DNA of 64,000 bases from Vibrio sp. CDRSL-10 TSBA (GCA_039696685.1 CP155566.1:1178001-1242000), one strand, 5' to 3'; counted from the stretch's first letter, positions 19,790 to 32,238 are shown. The notes: generated by a model not told the origin, from the sequence alone. Translations and numbers: made by a program.

Positions 19790-21142
19790 ATGAATGATTT
19801 TGCTTTACCGTTTAAATCGGATCTTGCGGTGACCAGCCAAGATGTTGCAAACAAAAATACGTTAAACAGCTTTTTATCGATTCGAACCAAGGGGAATGAT
19901 TTTGAGTCGGATATTGTCGTCGGGATGGTCCTTAGCGCGTTACTTAGGAAAAAGATCGAAGGCTACAGCTACGATGATTTCAGAAATGACTGCAAAGGTC
20001 GGTTTGAGACGAAATTAGACGACGCCCGTTTTTGGTCGGTGTTGGATAAGATGTATTTTGAAACTGAAGCACTGTTTAATATCAGCCCCGAAACCTTACT
20101 GTTCAAAGGGCAAAAATCTCATAGTAACAACAAAACCAATGACCGTTTCGCATCGCTATACATTAGTTTGCTACAAGAGCTACGGATCAAAGAATTTGAT
20201 ACCAAGCTTAATTTTTTAGAGCATGAAATTTTATCCACGCTGAATGAAAGAATGAGGGAAGCAAAAGAGGCTGCGTATACTGCGAAAGAAAAGCCTTACT
20301 TGCCATTTTTATCTCAGTCTTTCAGACAAGATTTACAGTTTCTTTCGCAACATCCCAAATATTTGCTCTCTCAGATTAAGCCATTTCTCAATATTTATGG
20401 ATTCGTCTACGTATCTCAACTAGCGCTTTCATTAACTGATTGGCGCCGTTGTGGCGAGCCTACGCATAAACCTCTTTACTTCATCATGGATCACGAAAAA
20501 GCCAGCCAAGAAAGGGCACATGTAAGAAATCATGGTTACAAGCTATTCGAAAGAAGCTGCTATCGATTATTTCCTTATTTATCCATGTTAGAGATGCTGC
20601 AACCAGATGCCAATTCCCTTGAAAAAGAGAAGAAAATACCTCTGTGGGAACTAGCATCAAGAATCGAACGTAATAAAAACCAAACAACCAGAGAGCGGTT
20701 AGAGTTTTTTGCAAAAGCTTTTAAATCAAACCGTAATCTATCAAACGTGCTCCCTGATAGTGGAGATGCCCTGGATTGGCTGGAACAAATATTAGGTCTC
20801 GCTATCGCCCAATTTGAAGATACTTCAACCGAACGTCCAGCTATCAATAAAAAGTATGTCGGTGAAGTTGAAAAGTATTTAGCGAGTGATTTCGTTCAAA
20901 GACGTGGTCGTGCTGGCCGGGTGTTAGTCCTAAACCAAGATCATCTGCTTCTTTTAGCCAATATTGCAATTGGTGACCGGGACAAACTGCGTTTTCAGGA
21001 ACTCATCGCCGAATTCCGTAAGCGCGGTATTTACCTTGATAAACAAACTGAAATTGAATTGATAAAGTTTTTTGAGCGAATTGGTAACGTTGAAAAAATG
21101 AGTGATAGTGGAGATGCAGTCTATGTCCGAAAAACAATTTGA
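19790..21142 (+). CDS. dptG: DptG, DNA phosphorothioation-dependent restriction protein
   Basis: The 450-residue protein has no catalytic motif I can name. It is recognised by its fixed position between DptF and DptH and its DptG-like pattern (N-terminal FALPFKSDLAV and a conserved LSIRTKGNDFESDIVVG block). It is required together with DptF and DptH for restriction of non-phosphorothioated DNA in Dnd systems. Its 3' end overlaps the dptH start by 20 bases. Confidence 0.85.
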   Translation: MNDFALPFKSDLAVTSQDVANKNTLNSFLSIRTKGNDFESDIVVGMVLSALLRKKIEGYSYDDFRNDCKGRFETKLDDARFWSVLDKMYFETEALFNISPETLLFKGQKSHSNNKTNDRFASLYISLLQELRIKEFDTKLNFLEHEILSTLNERMREAKEAAYTAKEKPYLPFLSQSFRQDLQFLSQHPKYLLSQIKPFLNIYGFVYVSQLALSLTDWRRCGEPTHKPLYFIMDHEKASQERAHVRNHGYKLFERSCYRLFPYLSMLEMLQPDANSLEKEKKIPLWELASRIERNKNQTTRERLEFFAKAFKSNRNLSNVLPDSGDALDWLEQILGLAIAQFEDTSTERPAINKKYVGEVEKYLASDFVQRRGRAGRVLVLNQDHLLLLANIAIGDRDKLRFQELIAEFRKRGIYLDKQTEIELIKFFERIGNVEKMSDSGDAVYVRKTI

Positions 21143-24100
21143 ACGTTTCCTAGCCAAGCAATTTAGTCATTGGGCTGAACAAGGTATTCCTGCCGGATTT
21201 CGTTTTCACTTTAAATCACCAGATGGTGCGAACAGTCAACGTTTGTACAACGCCATGATGGAGCAGGCTAATGGACGTTTAGCAACAGAACAAGGTATTG
21301 AACTCCCATTTATTGAAACCGCGCTGAGTAACGTTATTCCGGTGTTGCATGGGGAGGGTGAGGATGGCACGTATACAGAAAACTACATTTCGCATCTACG
21401 AGATTCTATTGCCGGTCAAGAGGGTGTATTTCGAGGTTGTTCACTACTCGTTATTCATAATAGCTTGTTGGATACACTTATTAATTCTGCCGATAACTTG
21501 GCGAGCAAAGGCCAAGTTTGGAGCCCCGGTCGAATTTGTGATGCACTCAAGCAACTCGTTGACAAAGATGATAAAAACCGAGATGTTTCGGTATGTTTGC
21601 TTGAAAATCAATTCGAAAATATTTTAGAAGATGGTGCGACCATGTTCGGTTTTGAAGCTCTGTTCAATGCCGTTGAAGATGGGGATTTGCTGTTCCACGA
21701 ACTGGATATGTTCGATGACCCGCTCATTACTAAAATGGGCCAAAATAAAAAGCAGATTCAAGGTCGACTAGAGACTAACCGGCAGTTGTATCAAGAGATC
21801 TCCTTTGAAGTGGAAAACTTTAGTGATGATCTGGTTGAGCACTTAAAGGCATTTAGCGAAAAATTCGTACGAAAACACTTTATCGATGCTGAGCCTGACG
21901 CTTGGCGTTCATTAGAGCTAGAAACGCTGCTACAAGAGAAGAAAAACAATACCAAAGCACAATTGGTTTTGAAAAAAGAAGAGTTATCGGGTGGCGAGTT
22001 GACCGCAAGAAACCGTGCTGAGTCAAAAGCCGGTATGCGTGATAGACATATCATTGTCGAACTTAACCCTGAACAAAATGAATTTGAGCTAAAACTATCC
22101 TTCGAAGGCACCAGTGATTTAGACAAGCAACAATTAAAAATTCAACCCGCCAAAGTCTTCAATCAAAAAGAAGAATGGGTGGTACGCAATTCGTTTAAGA
22201 GCGCATTTGCAACATTAAAAGCCACATTCACCGGCTCACCAACCTATTTTTCGATTGTATTGAAACGTGACAATACAGCGGAAAGCTACAAGTTCAGTTG
22301 CTTACTTGTGCCAAAGGGAATGTTTTATCTGGGACCACTAAAAAATATTTTCACGCTTGAGCCGAAAAAGGCTCGTATAAAACTCAACATGGATGAGAAC
22401 GTGCTGCGAATCAATCCTGATATCCAACACTCTTATCATTTGCAAGATACTAAATCAGTTATTGATAGGGCTGCATTTGGGGTTGTGGATTTTGATGCGT
22501 TAGCTGGAGAGTCCGACGAGATAGAGTTCTCTATTTCATCGGGTGAACATCAACTCGATGTTCGTGTTGAGGGAAGCTTAGCAATAGATTCCTTACCATT
22601 GCCACTTCTACTGAATCGAGGTCGCTACTACAAGTTGTTTGATGATGAATACAACGGCGAGTTTTTAGCGGGCAAAGGCAAAGTTGCTCTGGATAATAGT
22701 GAATTTACCATAACAGCGACTCGTTTGCAGTTACTCAAGATTGAACATCAGATGGTAAGCGAATCACTGTTGTTTATCGACAGTGACCAGGAGTTGAAGC
22801 TCGATGACATTTGTGAATATGCGCCGGCGATTTGGCAAGCGTATAGTGAGTTATTTGAATACCTAAATAGAAATCGAACGACTCCTTCACTTGTCTCTTG
22901 GGGCGAAGATCTTTCGGCAATTGTTGACCGTATTACAGGCGCATTCATTGAATACTACGAAAATATACCAACTGATGGTCCTCTTTCCGATGAACAGAAA
23001 AGGATTATGAACATAGGGCGTGTATGTTTGGAGGGGGATGAATTCTATTCGCCTTATCACCCGTTAGTTCTAGCGTACTTCTCCAACTTGAAAACTCAGA
23101 TTCAATCAGATGAACAAGATACATTTACCAATATTCCGTCAGTGACTTTGGAGCGCTTATCTCCAGCCGGATTGTTACCGTTTAGCTATCACCCTCATTT
23201 TGAGTATGCCTACAACCAACAGGTAAAAGAAAATGCCTTTTGGATTCGCAGTGTTCCCCAAGAAAAAAGCACCTATGGTTTCATCCGTAAACTTGTGAAT
23301 GAAAAAATTGATGAGTTTCAAGCGGCATTTAGTCAACTATTTGAAGATGAAAATAACAGTTTAATTGTGAATGCCGTGAACCTCGAGAAAAGTGAAGAGC
23401 TTTTCTTGGGCATTGTTGATTATATGAAGGCTAACTTGGATGATGCTTCATCTATGCACGTCAATTTGTATGACCAAGAATTGCAGTTTAATGCGTTTGA
23501 CCAGTTTGCAGAGACCGTTGACTATGACGTACTCAAGCAGTGGTTGGGTTTAGACAAGGGAAAAGTTCGAGAGATAGCGGATACGGTCATTGACCTTCTC
23601 CGGACGCGATTAACCTACAGTAAGTTCACTAACAAACAAATTGAACAACAGGAACAGGCTTATTCGCACCTTACCTTTTTCCGGAATAACAGCAAAGTAG
23701 ATTGTACTGAAGTCGATATTGATACAATGGAATCGGGCGTTGCTGCTGATGGCATTTTATCTGGTGAAGCTTCTCAAAGTAAGCAAGGTTCTTATTACAC
23801 CGGCTTTGGTTTGAAGAATGTCGATTATAGTGATAAGCCTCATCTTAGAGTTGCAAAATTAATAGGGTCCTTGATTAAGCCTGCTTTGGGTAAAAACGTC
23901 CAATATCACGGGAAAAATGCCGTTTCCTTAGCGGTAAGTGAAGATTTCAGAACACTACTAAAACATTCGTACGATAGCTCGATCTGGACCACGATCATTG
24001 ATCCTAAAGTGACGCTTGATTTCTTCCATAGTAATGAGGATGTGGTATTAATTCACTATTCCGATCAGTACACCACGTCATCCAGTTACGATGCGATCAC

Positions 24101-26229
24101 CGTTACGGCACAACGTCACCTGTTTGAAAAAGTGTTGTCTCAGCAAAATGGCGGTTTTGTCGACGAGTTCAATGCGTTTAATGGTGACTGGCTACTTAAA
24201 ATGGTCAGTGCACCAACTAATGGCCATAAATCGGTTGAGCAGTTTGACAAGCTTAAAAAAGAGCGTCGTGGAATTATTGGCGCCTATAAGTTTGTAACCA
24301 GTATGGTGAGCCAATCGGATATCACCTGGGTTCCACTGTCCGTCTCTGAAATGATCCGAGTTTCCGGGAATTTAGGCCTGAAAATGTCAGACAGCGAATT
24401 TTCGCGCAATGTTAATGGCTATCGACAAGGTGCAATTTCAGATGACGTACTTATGGTTGGTTTAAAAGACCAAACCATGTACCTACTGCCTTTAGAGGTT
24501 AAAACCGGAGCAGTCCCTAATTACGCTAAAGCAATTGAGCAAGCAAAAGAGTTAGGTCGCTATTTACGAGAAGATATTTTAGGTGGTTCGGGGATTGTTC
24601 CTCAAATATTTCGTAGCCTGTTCATTCGCCAGATCTTAATGCAAGTCGATAAGTACCGCCTATACAAAGTATTTAGTGAAGGCTACTTTGACCATCTGCT
24701 AGCAGAAAAAGAGCAATGGTTAGCTGGCCATTTTCAATTGGGGCAATTAGCCAATTACCCAGAAGGCTTCGTGGTCAGTCATTTGGATTCTGCTGCATGT
24801 TTGGATACCAACTATACAATGCAGGATGACATCCTCAGGATTGAGCTGCCAATGTCGTTGCTCGATACATTGGTTACAACGCCGCTTCAGCAGTTGTTAC
24901 AAGGCCAATCAATTAGTCAGATCTGCAAAGTGCCAGAACAGTATCTGTTAAATGCCATTGAGGAGCTCGCTATACCAACACACGAACTTAGTGTTGTTAG
25001 TGAACGGCCTGATTCTGGTGTTCAACCTCAAGAGGAAGATGAACTGCCTCAAGTCGCAGAGTTGAGTGTGAATGGTGGCTATATCGCGGATAAAACAAGC
25101 TCAAATAACCTAAAAGTCTTGTTTGGTCATAATACACTAAATGATCAGCCTCTGATTTGGGAGCCAACCAACACCGCCAAATTTATGAATACCAATACTG
25201 GCATTATTGGCACCATGGGGACGGGAAAAACGCAGTTTACTAAATCGGCGATCACTCAGTTATACCGTAATCAGTCCAATAATGTGGATGGGCAACCAAT
25301 CGGTATGCTGATCTTTGACTACAAGTCAGATTATGTTGATGACGAGTTTCAGCAAGCTGCAGGTGCAAAGAAGTTTAAATTATTCCACTTGCCTTACAAC
25401 CCATTGAGTTTGTTTGGTGATACACCAATGCTTCCAGTTTCATACGGCTCGTGGTTTCTCTGAAACGGTGGGTAGGGCATTTAATCTTGGTCAGAGACAG
25501 CAGCTCAAGCTGCGCCAGTTAATTAGTGATGCTTATGAGTTGGCTGGTATTCACAAAGCCGATCCAACAACCTGGTCAAAGTCAGCTCCAACAATAGAAG
25601 ATGTGTGGCAGCTATTCTTGAGTAATGAACCTGAGCTTGATTCTCTTTATGCAGCGCTTGAAAGCCTATGTGAATTAGAAGTGTTTGAGACCGATCATCA
25701 GCAATGTCAGAGCTTATATGACCTCATCGATGGGATAACGGTGATTGAACTTGCTGGTTACCCTAGTGAGATTCAAAGTCTTGTCGTGGCGCTGACTCTA
25801 GACCTGTTTTATATGCAAATGCAGAAGAAGGGCAAGCCGCAAGTACAGGGTGACTTCCGCCAAATCACCAAGATGATTTTGGTGGATGAAGCGGACAACT
25901 TTATGTCGCAGAACTTCCCAAGCTTACGCAAGATCCTCAAAGAAGGGCGTGAGTACGGCGTTGGTGCTATTCTATCAACCCAGGATATTACGCATTTCCA
26001 AACCGGTGAAAATGACTACTCAAGTTATATCCTCACCTGGGTGATTCACCGTGTGGCTAAGATTAAGCCGCAAGATATCAAGGCTATGTTTAGCGTGAAT
26101 GATAAGGCTGAACAGGACCGGTTAATGGATACGATTCAGAAATTAGATAAGCATTTTAGTTTATATATTGATGGTGCTAAGAACGTTGTGAAAATGCGTG
26201 ATAGTGCATTTTGGGAACTTATACAATAG
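21123..26229 (+). pseudogene. dptH: DptH, phosphorothioation-dependent restriction ATPase, frameshifted as sequenced
   Basis: A very large protein (about 1,701 residues when repaired). The N-terminal three quarters have no recognised motif; the C-terminal part is a RecA/FtsK-HerA-like ATPase with Walker A GTMGTGKTQFTKS at about 1,363 and Walker B MILVDEADNF at about 1,585. The start ATG 21123 has GGAG at 21110-21113. The frame stops at 25463; deleting one T of TTT 25438-25440 (GTTTC to GTTC) gives PMLPVHTARGFSETVGRAF and continues to 26229. DptH is thought to be the DNA-translocating component of the restriction complex with DptF and DptG. The break lies in the same GTTC context as all others in the window, so the gene is probably intact. 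Confidence 0.88.
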
Positions 26230-26432
26230 TTAAAGATTTTGTTGCCTTTTTGATGCTTTTCTTAGAAGTATTTCGTAGAGGGTTTTATCTATTTACTTTT
26301 TATTCATTGCTTGGCCTTCTTCACTTGCAATGGTTTGTCTTATGTATATAACACATTGATTAATATGAATAAAATAACACATATTTGTTGGAGCTGCTGT
26401 AGTATTGTTGAACTACTCAAACAGGTAAGATT

Positions 26433-27011
26433 ATGATTAATCGACAGGACCTATTGGTTTTATACGAAAAGTTAAGAAAAAAATTAACACCATCTTGTAA
26501 GTGTCATTTTTTTACGTTGGTACAGTTTGTTGTTACATCCTTGTTTTCGTTGTTGCCATTGTTAGTTGATTCAGCGGTCCAATCGAGTCTAGCTAAATCC
26601 AACTTTGTTGGTGTTTTTGTCAATAGATTTTTTGCTGATTCAGTATTTATATATACATCAGCGTTTATAGCGCCATTTTTTATATTGACTTGTATTCATC
26701 TTATACGAGAAAAATCAAGCAGCTTTGCGTTTTATCCTTTAGTTGCATTAATGAGTGTTTATTCATTATTACTGGGGGCTTTATTTTACTCTGGCGTTGT
26801 TTCACGAGAATTGTATGATTTTGGTACAGGTTCCACCAGTCCTGTCAGTTATCCAACTAAAGCTGATATTTCTATTTTTATCACAACGCTTTTCTCATGG
26901 TATTACTGTACCTATAAGGCAACTTATAAACCAAATGATTCTTTGAATACTTACGAAGAGAATGAACAAAAGAATAGACGTAAATTTGATAAGGAACTAA
27001 GAGATGCCTAA
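26433..27011 (+). CDS. Unrecognised four-helix membrane protein
   Basis: 192 residues with four hydrophobic segments (about 30-52, 70-92, 98-122, 140-158) and a charged cytoplasmic tail (NEQKNRRKFDKELRDA). No family recognised. Very AT-rich codon use, unlike the flanking chromosome. It lies 203 bases after dptH and overlaps the start of the following DGQHR gene by eight bases, so the two are probably co-translated. A role with the phosphorothioation island (membrane anchoring, or an abortive effector) is only a guess from position. Confidence 0.7.
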   Translation: MINRQDLLVLYEKLRKKLTPSCKCHFFTLVQFVVTSLFSLLPLLVDSAVQSSLAKSNFVGVFVNRFFADSVFIYTSAFIAPFFILTCIHLIREKSSSFAFYPLVALMSVYSLLLGALFYSGVVSRELYDFGTGSTSPVSYPTKADISIFITTLFSWYYCTYKATYKPNDSLNTYEENEQKNRRKFDKELRDA

Positions 27012-28186
27012 TATTCCAATTAAAGCAATTAGAGTTGAGCAGCCGATTGGTGAGTTTCTTCGTCGGGAAAATGAAAGCACAAGATTTGTTAGATATATCC
27101 TATTCTGATGTTAGACGTCTTGAAAATGAAGAAAGAGATGTTGAAAAGTATTTGGGTATTCAAAGGCCATTGAAGAAAAACAGAGTCAAAGAAATTAATT
27201 CCTATATTAATACTGTTGATGCTACTTTTCCTAATTCAGTCATATTGTCTATAGATATTGAAAATATATATTGGAATGGTGATGAGCTAGTCATCGAATA
27301 TGACGAGGATGAAAAAAATAATATTGCTAAAGTATTAGATGGACAACATAGACTTGCCGGTTTTGACTCAAATAATACAAAATTTATAGATTATGAAGGA
27401 AATAAGAAAGATTTCGAAGTATTAGTAACTATCTTTGTAAACGCAGATATGGCTGTACAAGCAAAAGTATTTTCAATGGTTAACCAAAACCAAACTAAAG
27501 TTAATAAAAGCTTAGTTTTTGACTTGGAGTCTTTAGCTCAATCAAGAAGTCCTTGGAAAACCTGTCATAGTATTGCCGCTTATGTAAATGAAAAAGATGG
27601 CTCTCCTTTCTTCCATAGAATAAAACGGCTGGGGGTAAAGACATATTTAGATGAGTTTCAACCATTAACACAGGCGGCATTTGTTGATAATTTGGTTAAG
27701 TTGATCACGCCTAATGCCCAGATTGATAGAAATATAATTTTAGGTAAAGATAAAGGATTTTTAGGCTTTGCTAGTAAAAAGATGCCTCATATGGATACTG
27801 ATAGTTTATATAAGTTTCCATTTAGAAAATCGTTTGTTGACGATGAAGATGAAGTGATTTTACGTACTGTATATAGATATTTTGAAGCAGTAGAAAGTGT
27901 CTGGGGTGTCGCGTGGAATAAAAATAATAGTAGCTCGGTATTAAATAAAACTGTTGGTCTGATATCAATGCTGCGATTGCTGGGTTTTATTTTGAGTACT
28001 TTGCTTTTAGACGATAAGATTGATTTTAAATTTGAAATATCTAAAAATGAATTTGAAGATTTACTAATTTCATCTGGTATTGAGAATGAATACTTCTGTT
28101 CATTAGATGCGACGTCTAAGACTAGTGTCGCGATGTACAATGAGGTAAGAGAAAAAATAAACCTATCAAATTTTAGAACACGATAA
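27004..28186 (+). pseudogene. DGQHR-domain (DndB-like) protein, frameshifted as sequenced
   Basis: The second DGQHR protein of the island. ATG 27004 gives MPNIPIKAIRVEQPIGEF and then breaks; removing one T from TTT 27054-27056 (GTTTC to GTTC) yields IGEFFVGKMKAQDLLDISYS and a 393-residue protein. The DGQHR motif (KVLDGQHRLAGF) is near 112-116, followed by VNQNQTKVNKSLVFDLE, a pattern of DndB/DGQHR family proteins. It differs from the dndB product downstream (359 residues). It overlaps the membrane-protein gene and ends just before a bidirectional terminator. Function unknown; a regulatory or defence role is inferred from family and neighbours. Confidence 0.8.
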
Positions 28187-28198
28187 GATAAGTTTTAG

Positions 28199-28226
28199 AA
28201 AAGGTCACATTGCTGTGACCTTTATT
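28199..28226. terminator. Bidirectional terminator between convergent island operons
   Basis: The stem AAAGGTCACA (28200-28209) / TGTGACCTTT (28214-28223) with a four-base loop separates the rightward dpt/DGQHR genes from the leftward dndBCDE genes. Confidence 0.85.
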
Positions 28227-28237
28227 TATCCGATAAT

Positions 28238-28585
28238 TTATAGCGCTTTGGTAAAACAAAGCGTATTTCTATGATTCCTAACAGAAGCTATCCCATCCTC
28301 AACATGAGCAGCCCATGCCTGTTGGTGCTGCTTGCTATCTAAATCAGGATAATACAACTTTAACATCATTTCGGTTACATCAGCGGTTTCACCAAGCCAA
28401 GTAAATTTATCCAATACTAATGGACCATCTAACTTGGCCTCTTCACCCGTGTATCTAAAATCACTCTCAATTGATCGAAAGAATGCGATACGAGCAGAAA
28501 CGTTTGGTGTAATCCCAGTGTAGCCTTTTAGCTTTTTAAGTTGCTCTTCGGTCGAACGGGTTAAGTTCATACGGTTTGGTAGCAT
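28238..28585 (-). CDS. dndE: DndE, DNA sulfur modification protein
   Basis: The 115-residue basic protein begins MLPNRMNLTRSTEEQLKKLKG, the usual DndE N-terminus. DndE forms tetramers, binds nicked DNA, and is required with DndC and DndD for inserting sulfur in place of a non-bridging phosphate oxygen. Its ATG overlaps the dndD stop (TAATG arrangement), indicating coupled translation. Confidence 0.9.
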   Translation of the reverse strand: MLPNRMNLTRSTEEQLKKLKGYTGITPNVSARIAFFRSIESDFRYTGEEAKLDGPLVLDKFTWLGETADVTEMMLKLYYPDLDSKQHQQAWAAHVEDGIASVRNHRNTLCFTKAL

Positions 28586-30598
28586 TACACTGCCTCCTGT
28601 ACTGCATTTTTCCAGAAATAGCCTTGTGTTAGGTGAGATGACTTGCTCTTACCGTCAAAACAGATTTCATAAGTCTTGGCGATATCATCCTGGATCAGGT
28701 TGATATAGTCTTTATCAATTTCAGTATCGGTCGATAAAATCACAACTTGGTGGCTGGCTGTCGGGAAGTAGTTTTCAACGAGCTTATCGCGGTGATGCGA
28801 ATCTAAACGACCTAACGGTGTATCAATGATAATTGGCAGTTTACGCCCTGAGGTTTTGCCAAGAGCTTCAAGAATGGAGATCGCATAGATCTGTTTTTCA
28901 CCAGCAGACATTGCTTTACGATTGATCTTGGTATCGTTCTCATCGATAAGTTCAACGTCAAAAGTCTTTGGATTGATAGACGCAGTAAGCTGTAGATCTT
29001 CCTTACGAGCTAGTTTTTTGTATGACTCAACAAAATGTTGCTCTAAAGATTTTACGCGTGCTTTTGTTAGTTGTTCTGCAAACTTATCCATTAACAAGAT
29101 AGTATTTTGTGCGTTTTCAACGCTCGCGTTTTTGTTGGCATTGTCACGATGCTTATCATGCAGTTTCTGTATATGCCTAGCTGTTTCAAGTGCCAGTCTA
29201 AGCTCTTGCTTAGCATCTTCTAGCAACGCTTGGTAATCATTAGATAATTCTTGCTTCTTCTTGTCTTTCTTGCGGATCTTATCTAACGTCTCCTGCAATT
29301 GCTCTTTTTCTGGTGCTCGTGCAACGTTTTGCGAGATGTTATCTAGCTGGTATTCGACTTCAGTTAGTCGCTGACGCGCTTCATCAAACCGTTGGAATGA
29401 TTGGCTACCACCTTGATTGATTTGATAGTCAATGGCGTTTGCTTGGCGTTTCTGAGATGTCTAATAGCAGTTGTTCGTTGTCTTGCTCAACGTAATCGTT
29501 AAAACAGTCTGTAACGGCTTCCATGGCGACAGACGAATCGGCTAAACGAAAGCCGAGGTCTTTGCGCAGGGTATCGAGAAACCCATCCAATTCTCTAGCG
29601 AAGGATTGGCGCTGTTTAACCGTTTGCTCTTTTTCAATCTGCTCCAATAGTGATTTCATCGCATTTGGTGCGAGAGAAAAGGGGAGGCTAGTCTCCATCT
29701 CCATGCGGATCTGCTTTTCTAACTCAACTTTTTCTTTGAGTAGTTGGTCGATCTTATCCTGTTCTTGTTCGCGTGTTTGTGCCCAAGCACCGCCGTTACT
29801 TGAAAGCTCGGCTTCTAGCTTTTGTATCTGCTCTGATTCATGTTCAATTTGAATCAATACCTGATTGGCTTCGTAACGTAGTTTCTCAGAATTACGTTCG
29901 TGCTGAATACGTTTCACATCCAAACTATCGAGTTGCTGCTTGATTGATTGTTCAAGCAATGAAGCACCTTGCTTTTTGAGGTAGATATTTAGATCACTCT
30001 TTAGTTTGGCGATTACATCCAGACCCAACAAGCGTTTTACGGCTGTATTAAGGACCGTGCCCGATTCATCTTCAGCAAGTTCCGCGATTTTTTCCCCATC
30101 AAAGAAGAACAGGTCGGCAATGCCGTTTGGAATTAGCTCATTTAAAAAGCCTTGGCATTGATCGTAGCTTAATTCAGAGAGGGTTTGACCATCTTGCTCC
30201 AACGTTAAGTTGTCCGATTTACCGCGTTTCCAGCTACGAGTCACTTTGTATAAGTTTTCACTTCCAGCTTGGTTGTGGGTAAATTCTAACTCTACATAAG
30301 CTGTATCCGGGGCATTGATACTATTTCCCTTGTGGATCAGTTGAGATAGCTCTTCAACATACTCATTGTTATGTAGGGGCTTACCAAAAGATTGTCGGCC
30401 ATACAGGGCAAGGCGGACGGCGGTTAGGATTGACGTTTTTCCTGCACCGTTTAGACCGCCAAATAAAATAATAGGGCGCTCGGTACCTTCTATCGCTTCG
30501 CCGAGCTTGTTGTAAGCTGGGCCAGAAGGGGTTAGGTCAATTTCATGAAGTCCACAAAAGACGCGAAAGTTATTAAGACTTAATTTGGTAATTAGCAT
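28585..30598 (-). pseudogene. dndD: DndD, SMC/Rad50-like ATPase, frameshifted as sequenced
   Basis: Leftward gene of about 670 residues: Walker A FGGLNGAGKTSIL at about 46-58, a long coiled-coil middle, and the C-terminal ABC signature MSAGEKQIYAISILEALG followed by Walker B LPIIIDTPLGRLDSHHR. It hydrolyses ATP and is thought to open or nick DNA for sulfur insertion. As sequenced the frame breaks near 29429; removing one base from TTT 29449-29451 (GAAAC to GAAC on the coding strand) gives LLDISERQANAIDYQINQGG and joins both halves. The gap to dndC is nine bases. Confidence 0.9.
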
Positions 30599-30606
30599 CG
30601 TGTGGC

Positions 30607-32238
30607 CTAAAATTCTTTTTTAATAGCTAGTTCAATTTCTTCTAACTGCTGATTGTAGCGGTCAATTTCTTTTTGGTGCACATCATATTCTGAACGGCTT
30701 TGCAGTACGGAGTGCTTTTCTTTAATTGATTCTAGGCTACCCCAATCCTGTTTTAGCAAAGCAGCAATTTTGTCACTTATACCACTACGGCGACTCAAGC
30801 CTTCCATTGATACTTCGAGCTCAATAAGTTTCATCACCATTTCTGGTTCAATATTGAAATCTTCGCTTAGCTCAGATAGTAGTTCAGCTTCATCTTTGCC
30901 AAAACTAGCTCCATCATCGTAGACCCAATCTAAATCAAAACCGTAGATCTCTTTAAAAAGACCAGGTAGTGAATCATTCCAATCTGGCTCATTTGGATCG
31001 TGTAGCCATTCCTGACGAATCGCATGTAATTCAGGTGCAGTGATTAGCTCAATTTCACGTTGCTCGTCTTTGAATTGCTTATCCAGTTTGAGTAACTCGG
31101 TTAGCCACTGCTTACGATATTTCAGCCAATATGGACCCGGTACGTGTTTGCGCTCGGCGGTGATGTCCTCACCATCTTTGGCGTATTGATAAGTGACCTT
31201 ACCAGTACGGCGTTTGAAATTACGAAACTCATCTTTATTTGCGGGATCCGTAGTAAAGGCCAGCTTGTTACGAAACTCTAACAAGGGGCTCATCCACTCT
31301 TCACCATTTTCGATAAGGCTTTCCATCGCTCTATCTTTGGTAACGACGGTACAAGTCCAGCATCCAAAGCGTGAGTTGCCGCATGACGGAGTTGTTTCGT
31401 CAATGACCATAGGACATTCACCTTGGCCGGATGAGTCCTTATACAAGTTCCACAAGGTTAAGTTTTTTCCGCCCCAAGGATTTTCCCACTCCAGTTCGTA
31501 AATGTCTTTCCAGATGTTTTTAACACCATATGGAGTATCTTGAGTGTCAAGATGACATAGACGTAAAATTTTCCAAACATCATCAACTGACCAGGTATCG
31601 ATTGGCGTGAAGATAAATGCGTTAGCCAGAGTAGTATGGCGAGCTAGGCGGGAACCTTCGATTTTATGTTTAGCAATCACTTGAGCACGCGAGGCACTCT
31701 CTTGGCTTCTTGAACCGAGTACAACAATCACTTCATCATATTTTGAAACAGTTGATTTGATAAAATCGCTGACTGGATCGATTTTCATCCGTTCTGTGCA
31801 CCAACGAAATGAACGTGTTGGTGCTGGGTAGCCTTTACCTAGGAGATTTGTCCAAAAAGTGTCATTACTTTTGGGAACCACTTTATGTGTCGTGATTGGC
31901 AAACCATCTCTTTTGGCTCCGCGTTCAATAGCGGCAAGTGAGTCTTTGATATGATTAACCACCACTGGCGTTTCAACCAGAGTATCTGAAGAGACGACGA
32001 ATACAGGCTTGTGGCGTTCTTCCTCTGGCAACCCCAAAAGTGCCATATAGACGAGAGACATCACAGCTGATGAATCTTTACCACCACTGTATCCAATAAC
32101 CCAAGGGCGTTTATCTGCGCAATAAACACGTTGAACATCAGCGATATAGTGGCTTAGTTTGTTGTTTGCGAAGTCTTCTGCATTGATAAAGTCTTCGTAT
32201 TCGGCAAGATCTTCTGCTAATTGTAGCTCGTTTATCAT
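30607..32238 (-). CDS. dndC: DndC, phosphorothioation sulfurtransferase
   Basis: A 543-residue PAPS-reductase/ATP-pyrophosphatase-like iron-sulfur protein. The PP-loop GYSGGKDSSA is at 49-58; the cysteine-bearing segment PSCGNSRFGCWTCTVVTKDR is typical of the [4Fe-4S] site of DndC. It activates DNA or handles sulfur received from a cysteine desulfurase. The start overlaps dndB in an ATGA. No dndA is nearby; IscS or another desulfurase would have to substitute, as known for E. coli-type systems. Confidence 0.95.
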   Translation of the reverse strand: MINELQLAEDLAEYEDFINAEDFANNKLSHYIADVQRVYCADKRPWVIGYSGGKDSSAVMSLVYMALLGLPEEERHKPVFVVSSDTLVETPVVVNHIKDSLAAIERGAKRDGLPITTHKVVPKSNDTFWTNLLGKGYPAPTRSFRWCTERMKIDPVSDFIKSTVSKYDEVIVVLGSRSQESASRAQVIAKHKIEGSRLARHTTLANAFIFTPIDTWSVDDVWKILRLCHLDTQDTPYGVKNIWKDIYELEWENPWGGKNLTLWNLYKDSSGQGECPMVIDETTPSCGNSRFGCWTCTVVTKDRAMESLIENGEEWMSPLLEFRNKLAFTTDPANKDEFRNFKRRTGKVTYQYAKDGEDITAERKHVPGPYWLKYRKQWLTELLKLDKQFKDEQREIELITAPELHAIRQEWLHDPNEPDWNDSLPGLFKEIYGFDLDWVYDDGASFGKDEAELLSELSEDFNIEPEMVMKLIELEVSMEGLSRRSGISDKIAALLKQDWGSLESIKEKHSVLQSRSEYDVHQKEIDRYNQQLEEIELAIKKEF

